Of a stretch of 64,000 nucleotides of DNA, positions 26,022 through 34,550 are shown piece by piece. Position 1 is the stretch's first letter; each line of letters starts with the position of its first letter. A model generated the notes under the pieces. The model saw only the letters and a list, made by a program, of their open reading frames with translations. It ran no database searches and had not been told where the DNA came from. The position numbers were made by a program, and so were the translations under genes. The DNA comes from Streptomyces sp. B3I8 (GTDB lineage: Bacteria > Actinomycetota > Actinomycetes > Streptomycetales > Streptomycetaceae): contig NZ_JAUSYN010000001.1 of the NCBI RefSeq assembly GCF_030816915.1, positions 186,001-250,000 of the forward strand, given 5' to 3'.

Positions 26022-26866
26022 GGCCGGATTCCCTGATAGTCGCCGGAGTTCAGGACCCAGCCCTTGGCGAGGAAGTCCTCACGCGGTGGGGCGAAGACGT
26101 CGATGAGCGTGTGCGGGCCCGCACCGACGGCGCGCGTGGTGTGTACGACGGTCGGTGGGATCAGTGTCATCGAGGGACTGCCGACCCGGACGTGTTCATC
26201 GTCGCGCCACTCGCTCATCCGCGCCGTCCACGGGACCCGGAGATGGTGGACGTAGTTCCCGGCGAGGGTCACCGACATCTGCTCGAAGCTCTCGTGGGAG
26301 TGCGGCGAGAGACGTTCGGTGTCGCGTGGCCCGTCCTGCACCGGGAACCAGTTGACCATCAGCGACGCCGTGCGGAAGATCCGGCCGAAGCGCCCCTCCT
26401 CGGCAGGTATGTCGCGCAGGTGATGAACCCGGACCCGGTCGCCACCGTTCTCGGTGGGCTCGGGCAGTGGCGCGGTCCGCGGGTCGGCCCCGGCCGTGTG
26501 GTTGAAGGCCCGCCGCATCTGCTCGGCGCAGCGTGCGGTGAACACCCGGGTCACCGTCGTGGGCGCCGCCGCATACAGCGTGCTGGTGCCTGCCGGTACG
26601 ACGACGAGTGCGGGTGAGGCCACGGCCACCGGTGGCCGGCCGCCATGCTCCACGCCCACCACCGCGTCGTCCTGGACGAGCAGCAGGTACTCGTCGGGCA
26701 GGCCGTCCTCGGTGAGGCGGTCGCCCGCTGCCAGTTCGGTGATCGCGACGACGAAGTTGCGGCCGCACACCGACCAGGTCCGGCTGCCGCCGGCCGAGGT
26801 CAGGTCCGGGTCACGCGCCGACACCTCGTCGACAACGGCGGCTCCTGTGACTGCGGCGATGGTCAT
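26018..26866 (-). CDS. Two-domain cupin protein
   Basis: 282 aa. The N-terminal cupin has GLPDEYLLLVQDDAVVG and LVVVPAGTSTLY; the C-terminal cupin has SPHSHESFEQMSVTLAGNYV with two His and a Glu suited to metal binding, then LIPPTVVHTTRAVG. The double-cupin layout resembles gentisate-type dioxygenases and isomerases, but full agreement with a known family cannot be claimed. ATG at 26866 is chosen because AAGGAG precedes it; an ATG at 26884 lacks a site. It is the first gene of an overlapping block with the aldolase and NTF2-like genes, so it may be a ring-cleavage enzyme or an isomerase of the pathway. Confidence 0.82.
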   Translation of the reverse strand: MTIAAVTGAAVVDEVSARDPDLTSAGGSRTWSVCGRNFVVAITELAAGDRLTEDGLPDEYLLLVQDDAVVGVEHGGRPPVAVASPALVVVPAGTSTLYAAAPTTVTRVFTARCAEQMRRAFNHTAGADPRTAPLPEPTENGGDRVRVHHLRDIPAEEGRFGRIFRTASLMVNWFPVQDGPRDTERLSPHSHESFEQMSVTLAGNYVHHLRVPWTARMSEWRDDEHVRVGSPSMTLIPPTVVHTTRAVGAGPHTLIDVFAPPREDFLAKGWVLNSGDYQGIRP

Positions 26867-27004
26867 CAGCCTCTCCTTCGACATCGCATGGACCGTATGA
26901 GCTTGATCGCGGCCGACCCGCGAGCGGTCACGCGTCCCGGGCGCATCGATCGACCGGGCCGGCCGTGTGGGCGGCGCGGTGAACCGGCCGCCGGCGGGAC
27001 TGCC

Positions 27005-28213
27005 TCACACCAGTGCGGAAACCGTGCCGCGGATCCCGAACAGCGACTTGCCGTAGATCTCGGCAGCCACGTCCGGGTTGAGGACGGCATGCCGGCCGGC
27101 GGCCTCGACATCACGCCAGACGCGCTGCAGCGGATTCGACTCGCCGAAGCTCGAGGCCCCCTGGGCCGAGCACACGATGCCGACCGCCTCCCGGGCGAGC
27201 ACCGCCACCCGTCCGGTGTCCATCCGCATCCGGGCCCGGGCGTCGTATGCCGGGAAGCCCTCGGCCTCGTCGATGTCGGCGGCCGCGCGGAAGGCGTGCA
27301 GGTGAGCGGAGTCGGCGAGCGAGGCCGCGTGCGCGGCGGCGAGTTGGATGGTGGGGGCCTCGGCCTGGATGCTGTAGCTCGTCAGGGTCAGGCCCCGCTG
27401 CGGCGCTCTGTCGAGAAGGATGTCGACGGCGGCCGTGGCCAGTCCGAGCTGAGGCCCGGTCAGGACCAGCGCGGTGACCGGCACGAACGGCGCCCGGTAC
27501 AACGCCTCGTCGGTGAAGGGCGTGGCGTAGCGGCCTTCCACGGCGTCGGGTACGGAGTGGAAGCGGTGCGCGGGCACGAACACGTCCTCGCCGACCAGGG
27601 TGTTCGACGCCGTCCCCCGCATGCCCGTCACGAACCAGGTGTCCTCCACGGTCAGTTCCGGCATCGGCACCAGTACGATGCCGACGCCGTCCGCCGTGCC
27701 CTCCGCGTCCGGACGCCTGACCCCGAGGATCGCCCAGTCGGCGTGCGCACACCCGGAGGCGGGGGACCAGCGTCCGCTCACCCGGTACCCGCCCTCGACC
27801 ACCTCCGCTGTGCCCATCGGTGTGACGACGCCGGCGACCCGGGCGGCCGGGGTGTCGGCCCAGACGTCGTCCTGGGCCCGGGCGGGGAAGAGTCCGACGA
27901 ACCACGCGTTGGCGTTGAGCAACGAGGTCAGCCAGGCGGTGGAGCCGCAGGCGCGTCCGACCTCACGGCTGACCTCCAGCAGGGTGCGGAAATCGGTCTG
28001 CAGACCGCCGTGGCGGACGGGCCGCATCAGCGAGAGCAGTCCCGCCCGGGCGAGGGCGTCGATGTTCTCGGCGGGCACCATGCGTGCGCGGTCGGTCTCC
28101 TCGGCGTTGCCGGAGATCAAGGGGCGCAGGGCGGCGGCGCGTTCGACGAGTTCGGCCCGCAGGGTGCGCATGGTGTCGGCGGTGCGCGGGGCGTGCGTGG
28201 TGGTACTCATCAT
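27005..28213 (-). CDS. Flavin-dependent monooxygenase, HsaA-like, copy 2
   Basis: 402 aa, paralogue of the protein at 19978: VPAENIDALARAGLLSLMRP, SREVGRACGSTAWLTSLLN, VSGRWSPASGCAHADWAI and TWFVTGMRGTASNTLVGED are shared, while the substrate-facing segment (LTLTSYSIQAEAPTIQLA) differs from its counterpart (MTYTFYDNQAVAPTTQLA). This suggests the pair hydroxylates different intermediates. Two adjacent ATGs are possible (28213 and 28210), with GGAAG before them. It follows reductase 2 by 32 bases, a matching oxygenase-reductase pair. Confidence 0.88.
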   Translation of the reverse strand: MMSTTTHAPRTADTMRTLRAELVERAAALRPLISGNAEETDRARMVPAENIDALARAGLLSLMRPVRHGGLQTDFRTLLEVSREVGRACGSTAWLTSLLNANAWFVGLFPARAQDDVWADTPAARVAGVVTPMGTAEVVEGGYRVSGRWSPASGCAHADWAILGVRRPDAEGTADGVGIVLVPMPELTVEDTWFVTGMRGTASNTLVGEDVFVPAHRFHSVPDAVEGRYATPFTDEALYRAPFVPVTALVLTGPQLGLATAAVDILLDRAPQRGLTLTSYSIQAEAPTIQLAAAHAASLADSAHLHAFRAAADIDEAEGFPAYDARARMRMDTGRVAVLAREAVGIVCSAQGASSFGESNPLQRVWRDVEAAGRHAVLNPDVAAEIYGKSLFGIRGTVSALV

Positions 28214-28245
28214 CGTCACTTCCGTGTCGGTCGGTGGGACGGTGC

Positions 28246-28740
28246 TCAGCCGGCGACGGCGAGGCCGGAGTGGGTGCCGAAAGTGCGGCGGGCGTAGACC
28301 AGCGGGGCCGTGGGGGTCGATTCGGCCTCCTCGACGCTGACGACGAGGAGGATGTGGTCGCCGCCGTCCACGTGGCGCTCGACGTGTCCCGCGGTCCAGC
28401 CGGCGGACTCGGGCAGGTGGGGAAGCCCGGCGCGGACAGTCCACGTGACGTTGTCGAACTTCGAGCCCGGCCCCTGGGAGCGGCGGGCGAACGTCGCGGC
28501 CAGGTCCTGCTGGTGGGCGCCGAGGATGTTCACTCCCACCGGGGCTCCCGGTGGGAGATGGGGCAGCAGCCCGGAGGAGCGGTCCAGGGCGAAACTCACG
28601 AGCGGAGGAGCCAGGGAGAGCGAGGTGAAGCTCGACACGGTACTGCCGTGCGGTCGCCCGTCCACGGCTGTCGCCGTCACGACGGTGACCGGGGCACAGA
28701 CCCCGCTCATCAGCTCGACGAAGGTTTCCTGGTCGATCAT
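28246..28740 (-). CDS. FMN reductase component, HpaC/HsaB-like, copy 2
   Basis: 164 aa. MIDQETFVELMSGVCAPVTV, the flavin-binding HGSTVSSFTSLSLAPPLVS, GAPVGVNILGAHQQDLA and GGDHILLVVSVEEAE parallel the copy at 22772. It probably supplies reduced flavin to the oxygenase encoded just downstream (28213). ATG at 28740 follows AGGAGGCACGGG; an extension to 28818 has no support. It comes after the PucR-type regulator at 30259 with a 178-base spacer that likely contains the promoter. Confidence 0.9.
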   Translation of the reverse strand: MIDQETFVELMSGVCAPVTVVTATAVDGRPHGSTVSSFTSLSLAPPLVSFALDRSSGLLPHLPPGAPVGVNILGAHQQDLAATFARRSQGPGSKFDNVTWTVRAGLPHLPESAGWTAGHVERHVDGGDHILLVVSVEEAESTPTAPLVYARRTFGTHSGLAVAG

Positions 28741-28918
28741 CCCGTGCCTCCTGGTGGGCTGGAATCGGTGCCGCGACGCGCGTCCCGTGCACCGGCGGAT
28801 ACGGCACAACGAAGTCAACTCCGCTGCTCAGGCGGGAGCTTGGTCCGCCGGCCGAGAATTCTGGTCCCCCGCCGGTCTGCCGGACCGAGGTGTCGGCCGG
28901 CGACGCGCACACCCCCAC

Positions 28919-30259
28919 TCACCGGTGAGGCGTGCGGGGCAGGAGGACCGCGTCGCCCAGCTCCTCGGCGAGGGCCAGGGCGGTGTGGAGGGCGAAGCGG
29001 CGGTTGTCGAGGTCGTGACCCAATACCTCCTGGGCCCGCTTCACCCGGTAGGTCACGGTCGCTCTGGCCACGTGAACGCGTCGGGCGACCTCCAGGAGGC
29101 TGCGTTCGGCGCCGAGGTAGTGGTACAGCGTGGTCCGCAGTGCCTCCATCGCCGCGCCGGGGCCGGCGAGCGCGCCGAGCTCCCGTTGTACGAAGTCGGC
29201 GGCCGCCTCGAGATCGGTGGCCAGGAGCGCGAGGGCGGCGACGTCGGCATAGGCGGTGGCCGGCCGCGCACTCCGGCCCGCCTCACGCCGCAGCCGTTCG
29301 ACCCGCTCCGCGCGCTGGGCCTCACGGTGCGAGCGGACGAAGCCCGCGACACCGGCGCCCGGGGTCCCGAAGGCCGCCTGCACCTGCCGGCGCGACAGGT
29401 CCTGTGCGAGGGTCTCCCGCGGACCGTCCTCGCGTGTGCCGTCCGCGGGCACGGCGCCCCATGCCCACACTCGCCCCGCGGCCACGGGAACGACCAGTGT
29501 CGCCGTGCCCCCGTGGGCCCGGAGCACCTCGATCGCCGCCGCCTGCAGGGCGGAGCCGACGTCCGGCGAGTGGGACCACACCACCACCGCCTGATGCGTG
29601 CGCCGCAGGTTGTAGCCGAGGACTCGGGACGCCTCGTCGATGTCCACTGCCGGGGCATCGCTGAGCAGGGAACGCACGAGGCCGGCCCGTGCCGCGGCCG
29701 CGCTGGTGCTCCACACCTCGTGCTCCGCGAGGTAGGCGCGGATCATCGCGTCGGAGAGGTCGTCGACGTAGGAGAACAGGTCCCGGGAGACGGCCGTGAC
29801 CTCGTCGACCGCCACATCCGGATCGACCAGCTCGGCACAGGCCCGCAGGAACGCCTCGGTGGTTGCCGCATGTCCGATCCGGACACCCTGCAACACGCGC
29901 TCCAGCGGGATGGCCCGGTGGACGAACTCGCGGATGCCTTCCAGCGTCGCCTCACCGACAGGCAGGACGGCGACAGGGCTGTCCGCCAGGGTGGACAGCG
30001 CCTGCACGGTGGTCGCCTCATTGCCGCGACGCAGCAGTTCGATCGCGGCCGGGCTGCCCCCGAGGTGCGGTACCTCGGCGACGATCCGTTGCACGACCAC
30101 GGTGCTCAGCTCGATCGCCCAGCACACGGGAGCCCGGCCGAGTCGCGCGACGGCGTCCTCGATCACGGTGCGCGGGGAGGCCGCTCGGCCGAGATCGACC
30201 TCGCCCCGCGGGCCCAGCCGCGCGAGCCAGGCCCGTCTCGGCCGACTGGTCCTGCTCAC
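28919..30259 (-). CDS. PucR/CdaR-type transcriptional activator, copy 2
   Basis: 446 aa. Same three-part layout as the copy at 21321: helical N-terminal sensor (VCWAIELSTVVVQRIVAEVP), a middle domain with VVVWSHSPDVGS and VPVAAGRVWAWGAVPAD, and the PucR helix-turn-helix LEVARRVHVARATVTYRVKR. GTG at 30259 is preferred over 30316 because GAGGAGG lies just before it. It heads the minus-strand set reductase 2 - monooxygenase 2 and probably activates it in response to the pathway substrate. The identity with copy 1 (roughly half, by eye) suggests an old duplication. Confidence 0.88.
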   Translation of the reverse strand: MSRTSRPRRAWLARLGPRGEVDLGRAASPRTVIEDAVARLGRAPVCWAIELSTVVVQRIVAEVPHLGGSPAAIELLRRGNEATTVQALSTLADSPVAVLPVGEATLEGIREFVHRAIPLERVLQGVRIGHAATTEAFLRACAELVDPDVAVDEVTAVSRDLFSYVDDLSDAMIRAYLAEHEVWSTSAAAARAGLVRSLLSDAPAVDIDEASRVLGYNLRRTHQAVVVWSHSPDVGSALQAAAIEVLRAHGGTATLVVPVAAGRVWAWGAVPADGTREDGPRETLAQDLSRRQVQAAFGTPGAGVAGFVRSHREAQRAERVERLRREAGRSARPATAYADVAALALLATDLEAAADFVQRELGALAGPGAAMEALRTTLYHYLGAERSLLEVARRVHVARATVTYRVKRAQEVLGHDLDNRRFALHTALALAEELGDAVLLPRTPHR

Positions 30260-30450
30260 GCCGTCCCTCCTCGGACACTCCGGCGGGCTGCCCCATATAC
30301 CGACGGTCTGCGGCACGTGCGTCGGAGCGAAGGCCGACGACGGAGCCGAACAGGCTGTCCCCGCCGCGGAGTGACGGCTGGGACGTGGCCGCCGGCTGCC
30401 CTGCGATCCCCCGCAGCGGGGTGCCGCACATGGCCGGCGGCCGGGCTCGG

Positions 30451-31386
30451 TCAGGGAGCGAGCAGGACCGTCTTGCCGGACAGCCGCCCGGCTCCGGCAT
30501 CCGCATGCACGGCGGCCAGCTCGGCCAGCCAGCGGCGGGTTGCGACGTGGGTCCGGACCGTGCCGGCGTCCACCTTGCCGACCAGCTCGGCCAGCTGCGC
30601 TCCGTCACTGCGGACCCACAGGCTCGCACTGCGCACACCCCGGGAGGCATCCTCGGGAACCGGTCCGGCCGTGCTCGCGGCGACACCGCCGTCGGCGACG
30701 TAGGCCGTCAACCGCGCCAGCTCGTCGGGGGAGACACGCACGTGGTTCACCACGACCTGGAACGGACCGCCCACGGCGGCCGGTCCGGCGGCAAGGTCGA
30801 GGGGGCCGAGGACCCGGTGTGCGCCGTAGCCGCGGAGGCGCTCGGCATGCTGCGGCCCGTCCACCGCGGTCACCTTCGCTCCCGCGTCGACAGCGAGCTG
30901 TACCACCAGGCTGCCCACCCCGCCTCCCGCTCCGTTGACCAGGACGGACTGGCCGGACTTCAGCTCGGCAAGCTCGAACGCCGTCTGCCAGGCCGCCAGG
31001 CCGGTCAGCGGCAGGGCCGCGGCGTCGGCCAGCTCGATCGTCCGGGGCGCCGGGGCCAGGGACTCGGCCGCAACGGCGGCATACTCCGCGGCGCCACCGG
31101 CGGAATCGAGAGGCAGCATCGCCACCACCTGATCGCCCACCTGGAAGCCCGTCACGCCCGCGCCCAGTTCCTCGACCGTGCCCGCCAGGTCGATCCCCGG
31201 CACGTACGGGAGCGAGATCGGGATCATCTCGGCCAGGACACCGGCGCGGATGTGGTCGTCGACCGGGTTGAACGAGGTGGCCGCCACCCGCACCAGCACC
31301 TGTCCGGTGCCGGGAACGGGACGGTCGATGTCCTCGTAGCGCAGGACGTCACTGCTGCCGAACTCGTGGAAACGTATGGCCTTCAT
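30451..31386 (-). CDS. Zinc-type alcohol dehydrogenase-like / quinone oxidoreductase (MDR)
   Basis: 311 aa medium-chain reductase: MKAIRFHEFG, GQVLVRVAATSFNPVDDHIRAG, VPGIDLAGTVEELG and the NADPH-binding VLVNGAGGGVGSLVVQLA. The Cys and Glu residues that hold structural and catalytic zinc in true alcohol dehydrogenases are missing, so it is a zinc-free quinone oxidoreductase-type enzyme reducing enones or quinones with NADPH. ATG at 31386 has GGAGGAAAATGCC. It sits between the catabolic cluster and the LigB-type dioxygenase gene, 82 bases after the latter, and may clear quinones formed by hydroxylation. Confidence 0.9.
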   Translation of the reverse strand: MKAIRFHEFGSSDVLRYEDIDRPVPGTGQVLVRVAATSFNPVDDHIRAGVLAEMIPISLPYVPGIDLAGTVEELGAGVTGFQVGDQVVAMLPLDSAGGAAEYAAVAAESLAPAPRTIELADAAALPLTGLAAWQTAFELAELKSGQSVLVNGAGGGVGSLVVQLAVDAGAKVTAVDGPQHAERLRGYGAHRVLGPLDLAAGPAAVGGPFQVVVNHVRVSPDELARLTAYVADGGVAASTAGPVPEDASRGVRSASLWVRSDGAQLAELVGKVDAGTVRTHVATRRWLAELAAVHADAGAGRLSGKTVLLAP

Positions 31387-31468
31387 GGCATTTTCCTCCA
31401 GGATCTGACGGATGCCGTCGCCATGGGATCGAGGCGATCGGGCGGGAACGGGAAGCACGCCAGGGTGC

Positions 31469-32365
31469 TCAGGTCAGTTGCACGGACCGGATGGAGTTGC
31501 CCATCACCATGCGATCGATGCCGCTCGTGGCACTGGCCGGGTCGTCGGCGGCGCCGACGGCGACCAGCAGTGGGACGAAGTGCTCGGCCGTCGGATGGGC
31601 GATGGCGGCGCCGGGTGCCTTGGTGCGGTAGTCGGCCAGAGCGTCCGCGTCGCCCCGGGCCAGGGCGTCGACAGCCCACGTGTCGAAGGCCGCCGTGGCC
31701 GCGGCGAGTTCCGGTCGCCGGAAGACGGCGAAGCTGTGCGTCATGAAGCCCGAGCCGAGAACGAGAATGCCTTCGTCACGCAGACCCCGCAGGCGCGCCC
31801 CCAGATCGAGCAGAGCGTCGGGCTCCAGACCGGGCATCGACAGCTGCACGACCGGGATGTCCGCTGCCGGATACATGGCCATCAGCGGGATGAAGGCGCC
31901 GTGGTCGAGGCCGCGGTCGGCGAACTCGTGCACCGGTGCCCGGCCCAGCAGGCCCGACACCCGCCGTGCCAGGTCAGTGGCGTCCGGTGTGGCGTAGGGC
32001 AGGGTCTTGTAGCGGGGATGGAAGCCACTGAAGTCGTAGAAGAGCGGGGTACCGGCCGCAGCGCCGGACAGCGCGACCGGCGCCTGCTCCCAGTGGGCCG
32101 AGATCACCACGATCGCCCGGGGCTTCGGCATCGACTGCGCCCAGTCGAAGAGCTCACCCAGCCACTGCGGGTCATCGAGCGTGAACGGCGCCCCGTGACT
32201 GACGAAAAGGCCAGGCAGAGGACCGTCCGACGGATCCCACGTCCGCTGCCGGCGTGCCTGCGGCAGAACCCGCGCCAACAGGTCGTCGTAGGCCCCGGCG
32301 GGAGTGGCTGAGGAAACAGCGGAAGCCGGGCCGTCCGTGGAGGCCGGGCTAGGCATGCGGGTCAT
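31469..32365 (-). CDS. LigB/DODA-type class III extradiol dioxygenase family protein
   Basis: 298 aa. Metal-binding residues of the LigB fold are visible: GLFVSHGAPF (His), AIVVISAHWE (His), then RGLDHGAFIPLMAMYP and LVLGSGFMTHSF, with FYDFSGFHPRYKTLPY in the position typical of DODA-like proteins. Members open aromatic rings (DOPA, catechols) or act as stress-related proteins of YgiD type. ATG at 32365 has AAAGGAG at the right distance. It is divergent from the MarR gene at 32480 across four palindromes, so it is very probably the main repressed target. Confidence 0.88.
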   Translation of the reverse strand: MTRMPSPASTDGPASAVSSATPAGAYDDLLARVLPQARRQRTWDPSDGPLPGLFVSHGAPFTLDDPQWLGELFDWAQSMPKPRAIVVISAHWEQAPVALSGAAAGTPLFYDFSGFHPRYKTLPYATPDATDLARRVSGLLGRAPVHEFADRGLDHGAFIPLMAMYPAADIPVVQLSMPGLEPDALLDLGARLRGLRDEGILVLGSGFMTHSFAVFRRPELAAATAAFDTWAVDALARGDADALADYRTKAPGAAIAHPTAEHFVPLLVAVGAADDPASATSGIDRMVMGNSIRSVQLT

Positions 32366-32381
32366 CGACTTCGACTCCTTT

Positions 32382-32477
32382 ACTTGCCCAGGCAAGCTCC
32401 ATGACTTGCTTGGGCAAGTGAAACGCTAACCCGTAAAGGCTTGCCCAGGCAAGTCATGTGATGTGCCTGGGCAAGTA
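32382..32477. promoter_or_regulatory. Cluster of four MarR operator sites
   Basis: Three clear palindromes, CTTGCCCAGGCAAG (32383-32396), ACTTGCTTGGGCAAGT (32404-32419) and CTTGCCCAGGCAAG (32440-32453), and one partial copy ending TGCCTGGGCAAGTA (32464-32477) fill the space between the LigB-type and MarR genes. The last reaches to within three bases of the MarR ATG. Multiple identical sites in one short spacer imply cooperative repression of both genes. Confidence 0.8.
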
Positions 32478-32479
32478 CG

Positions 32480-32959
32480 ATGAGTCTCATGAACACCCAG
32501 TCACCCTGGCTCGACGATGACCAGCAGGCCCTGTGGCAGGCGCTCCTGACCGTCGTCATCGCCCTCCCCGCAGCCCTCGACCGCCAGCTGCAGCGAACCT
32601 CGAACATCTCGAACTTCGAGTACGGGGTGCTGGCGCGACTGTCCATGGCCGACGAGCACACGATGCGCCTCAGTGATCTGGCCCGGGACTGCGACAGCAC
32701 CCAACCCCGCCTGTCCAAGGTGATGGACCGCTTCGAAGCCCGCGACTGGGTCGGCCGCCGACCCGACCCGGAAGACGGTCGATACACGCTGGCCACCCTG
32801 ACCGACACAGGCCGGCAAAAACTCGTCGAGACCGCACCCGAACACGTCGCACAGGTCAGGCGGCTCGTCTTCGACCCGCTCACCGCCGCCCAGCGTCGCC
32901 ATCTCGGAACCGCGCTCACCCGCATCGCGGCCACCGTGCGTCAGGAACTCGAATACTGA
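32480..32959 (+). CDS. MarR-family regulator
   Basis: 159 aa (or 156 from the next ATG, 32489). Helix-turn-helix MRLSDLARDCDSTQPRLSKV, then the wing WVGRRPDPEDGRYTLATLTD with the characteristic D-R pair. The N-terminal FEYGVLARL and C-terminal helices form the dimer. There is no ribosome site before the first ATG and an operator ends three bases away, so the message may be leaderless. Four near-identical palindromes between it and the LigB-type gene are its expected targets. It is encoded near the plus-strand part of the catabolic cluster and may sense a phenolic compound (inference from the MarR family). Confidence 0.92.
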   Translation: MSLMNTQSPWLDDDQQALWQALLTVVIALPAALDRQLQRTSNISNFEYGVLARLSMADEHTMRLSDLARDCDSTQPRLSKVMDRFEARDWVGRRPDPEDGRYTLATLTDTGRQKLVETAPEHVAQVRRLVFDPLTAAQRRHLGTALTRIAATVRQELEY

Positions 32960-33013
32960 GAGCCACGCTCCCCCGCAGGGGGCTCCCGCCACCTCTGCGG
33001 TCAGGTGGGCAGG

Positions 33014-33439
33014 TCAGTGCTGTGCGGCGGGGCTGGTGTTGTGCTCGTGGATCAGCCGGAGTGCTTCGTCCCGGTCGCGTTGCTCGAGTGCGTCGACGAG
33101 TGCGCGGTGCAGCTCCAGGCGCTGGGCGATGTACTCGGCGAGCGGCTGCTCGACAGTGGGCGGAACGGACAGGGTGTGGTCTTCGATGAGTCCGAGCAGG
33201 CTGGTGCAGAGCGAGCCGAGCAGGGCGTTCGGGCTGATCGCGGCGATTTCCGTGACCCGTTCGGCGGCTCGTTCGGCCCGGCCGGAGGCCGCACCGCGGC
33301 CGGCGCCGTCAGAGCCCCGGCCCCCGTGGAGCGCACCCGAGGACGGTGCCCCGGAAGTGCTCCGCAGCTGCTCAGGACGGGTCCCCGTGGGGGAAGAACC
33401 GGCATTCGCGGGTGCGGGGCGCTTGGGTGTGACGGTCAA
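33014..33439 (-). CDS. FCD-domain remnant of a GntR/FadR-type regulator
   Basis: 141 aa from a TTG at 33439 with GGAGGA before it. Only the last 65 residues are recognisable: EIAAISPNALLGSLCTSLLG, then QRLELHRALVDALEQRDRD and EALRLIHEHN, the final helices of the FCD effector-binding domain of FadR-type repressors. No winged helix-turn-helix precedes; the first 75 residues are Gly/Ser/Arg-rich and may be non-functional. So this is either a truncated relic or a ligand-binding partner without its own DNA-binding part. It is divergent from the FAH gene, whose promoter has repeated ATCATCATG boxes. Confidence 0.6.
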   Translation of the reverse strand: MTVTPKRPAPANAGSSPTGTRPEQLRSTSGAPSSGALHGGRGSDGAGRGAASGRAERAAERVTEIAAISPNALLGSLCTSLLGLIEDHTLSVPPTVEQPLAEYIAQRLELHRALVDALEQRDRDEALRLIHEHNTSPAAQH

Positions 33440-33458
33440 GACGACTCCTCCAGACTCA

Positions 33459-33539
33459 TAATCATCATGCTGATTTTTTTCTCCACCCTCTTGACGCTCC
33501 GGCAGCGTCGGCGCAATATCAGGGTAATCATCATGCTGA
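33459..33539 (+). promoter_or_regulatory. Promoter with a 15-bp direct repeat before the FAH gene
   Basis: TAATCATCATGCTGA occurs at 33459-33473 and again at 33525-33539, 66 bases apart. Between them are a possible -35 TTGACG (33491-33496) and, 17 bases on, a possible -10 CAATAT (33514-33519), so the second repeat would cover the transcription start. The first lies just before the TTG of the divergent FCD gene. The layout suits repression of both directions by a GntR-type protein. Confidence 0.5.
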
Positions 33540-33666
33540 ATTGCTGGGTGAGCAAGGGCGCCGTTGCCTGCGGCAGTCGGCCTTCCGTCACTGCCGGCGG
33601 ATCGAGCGGCCCGCTCCCTCACGCTGCTTCGGGCGGCCCTTCCTTTTCCTCCTCGGGAGACACCTC

Positions 33667-34509
33667 GTGCGTATCGCCAACCTCCGCGGTCGGCTGGCCC
33701 TCGTTGTCGACGGCAAGGCCGTCGACGTCGAAGAGGCCAGTGGCGGCAGCTTCTCCGCCGACCCGCAGGCCGTGTATGAGCACTGGGAAGTGTTCTGTGC
33801 CTGGGCCGCTGCCGCCGACCTGCCCGAAGGCGTGGTGTTCGACCCGGCCGAGCTGGGCTCGCCGGTCCCGGCTCCCCGGCAGACGCTGGCGATCGGCCTG
33901 AACTACCGGGATCACGCTTCCGAGTCCGGGTTCGAGGTGCCGGAAGGGCTGCCGCCGGTCTTCACCAAGTTCGTCACCAGCATCAGCGGTCCCGTCACCG
34001 AGGTGAAGTTGCCCGAGGGCGGCAACACCGACTGGGAGGTCGAGCTGGTGGCCGTCATCGGCCGCCGTGCCGAGGGAGTGTCGGAGGCGGACGCCTGGAG
34101 CCACGTCGCCGGGTTGACGGTGGGCCAGGACATCTCCGAGCGGGTGTCCCAGCTGGCCGGTCCCGTACCTCAGTTCAGCCTCGGGAAGTCCCGTCCCGGC
34201 TTCACCCCCATCGGGCCGTGGCTGGTCACGCCGGACGAGTTCGACAACCCCGACGATCTCGAACTGCGCTGCGCGATCAACGGCGAAGAGGTCCAGAAGG
34301 GCCGTACCCGCGACCTGATCTTCTCCTTGCCCGCGCTGATCTCCAAGCTGTCCGCGGTGCTGCCGCTGCTTCCCGGGGACGTCCTCTTCACCGGCACCCC
34401 CGCCGGCGTCGGTCTCGGCCGCGACCCGCAGCGCTGGCTGGCGGCCGGTGACGAACTCGTCAGCACCATCGAGGGCATCGGCGAGCTGCGCCAGACCTTC
34501 GTCGCCTGA
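33667..34509 (+). CDS. Fumarylacetoacetate hydrolase (FAH) family protein
   Basis: 280 aa. FAH fold residues: TLAIGLNYRDHASESG, the metal-binding TDWEVELVAVIGRRAE (Glu), VGQDISERVSQL, and LPGDVLFTGTPAGVGLGRDP. Family members hydrolyse or hydrate 2,4-diketo acids from ring fission, such as fumarylpyruvate, or decarboxylate oxaloacetate. GTG at 33667 has GGGAGA. Followed by the VOC dioxygenase after 41 bases; together they form a ring-cleavage and hydrolysis pair at the head of the plus-strand operon. Confidence 0.9.
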   Translation: MRIANLRGRLALVVDGKAVDVEEASGGSFSADPQAVYEHWEVFCAWAAAADLPEGVVFDPAELGSPVPAPRQTLAIGLNYRDHASESGFEVPEGLPPVFTKFVTSISGPVTEVKLPEGGNTDWEVELVAVIGRRAEGVSEADAWSHVAGLTVGQDISERVSQLAGPVPQFSLGKSRPGFTPIGPWLVTPDEFDNPDDLELRCAINGEEVQKGRTRDLIFSLPALISKLSAVLPLLPGDVLFTGTPAGVGLGRDPQRWLAAGDELVSTIEGIGELRQTFVA

Positions 34510-34550
34510 GTCGAGCCGAACCCGCCGGACAGAGGAGTCGAGGAGTCCCC

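Noticed and set aside
27005..28918. 637-codon minus-strand frame joining reductase region and monooxygenase 2
   Set aside because: The first 235 codons are an out-of-frame reading of the reductase; the oxygenase starts at 28213.
32382..32460. Possible attachment or recombination sites from repeated palindromes
   Set aside because: Position between divergent MarR and dioxygenase genes and the palindromic form fit operators; no integrase is nearby.
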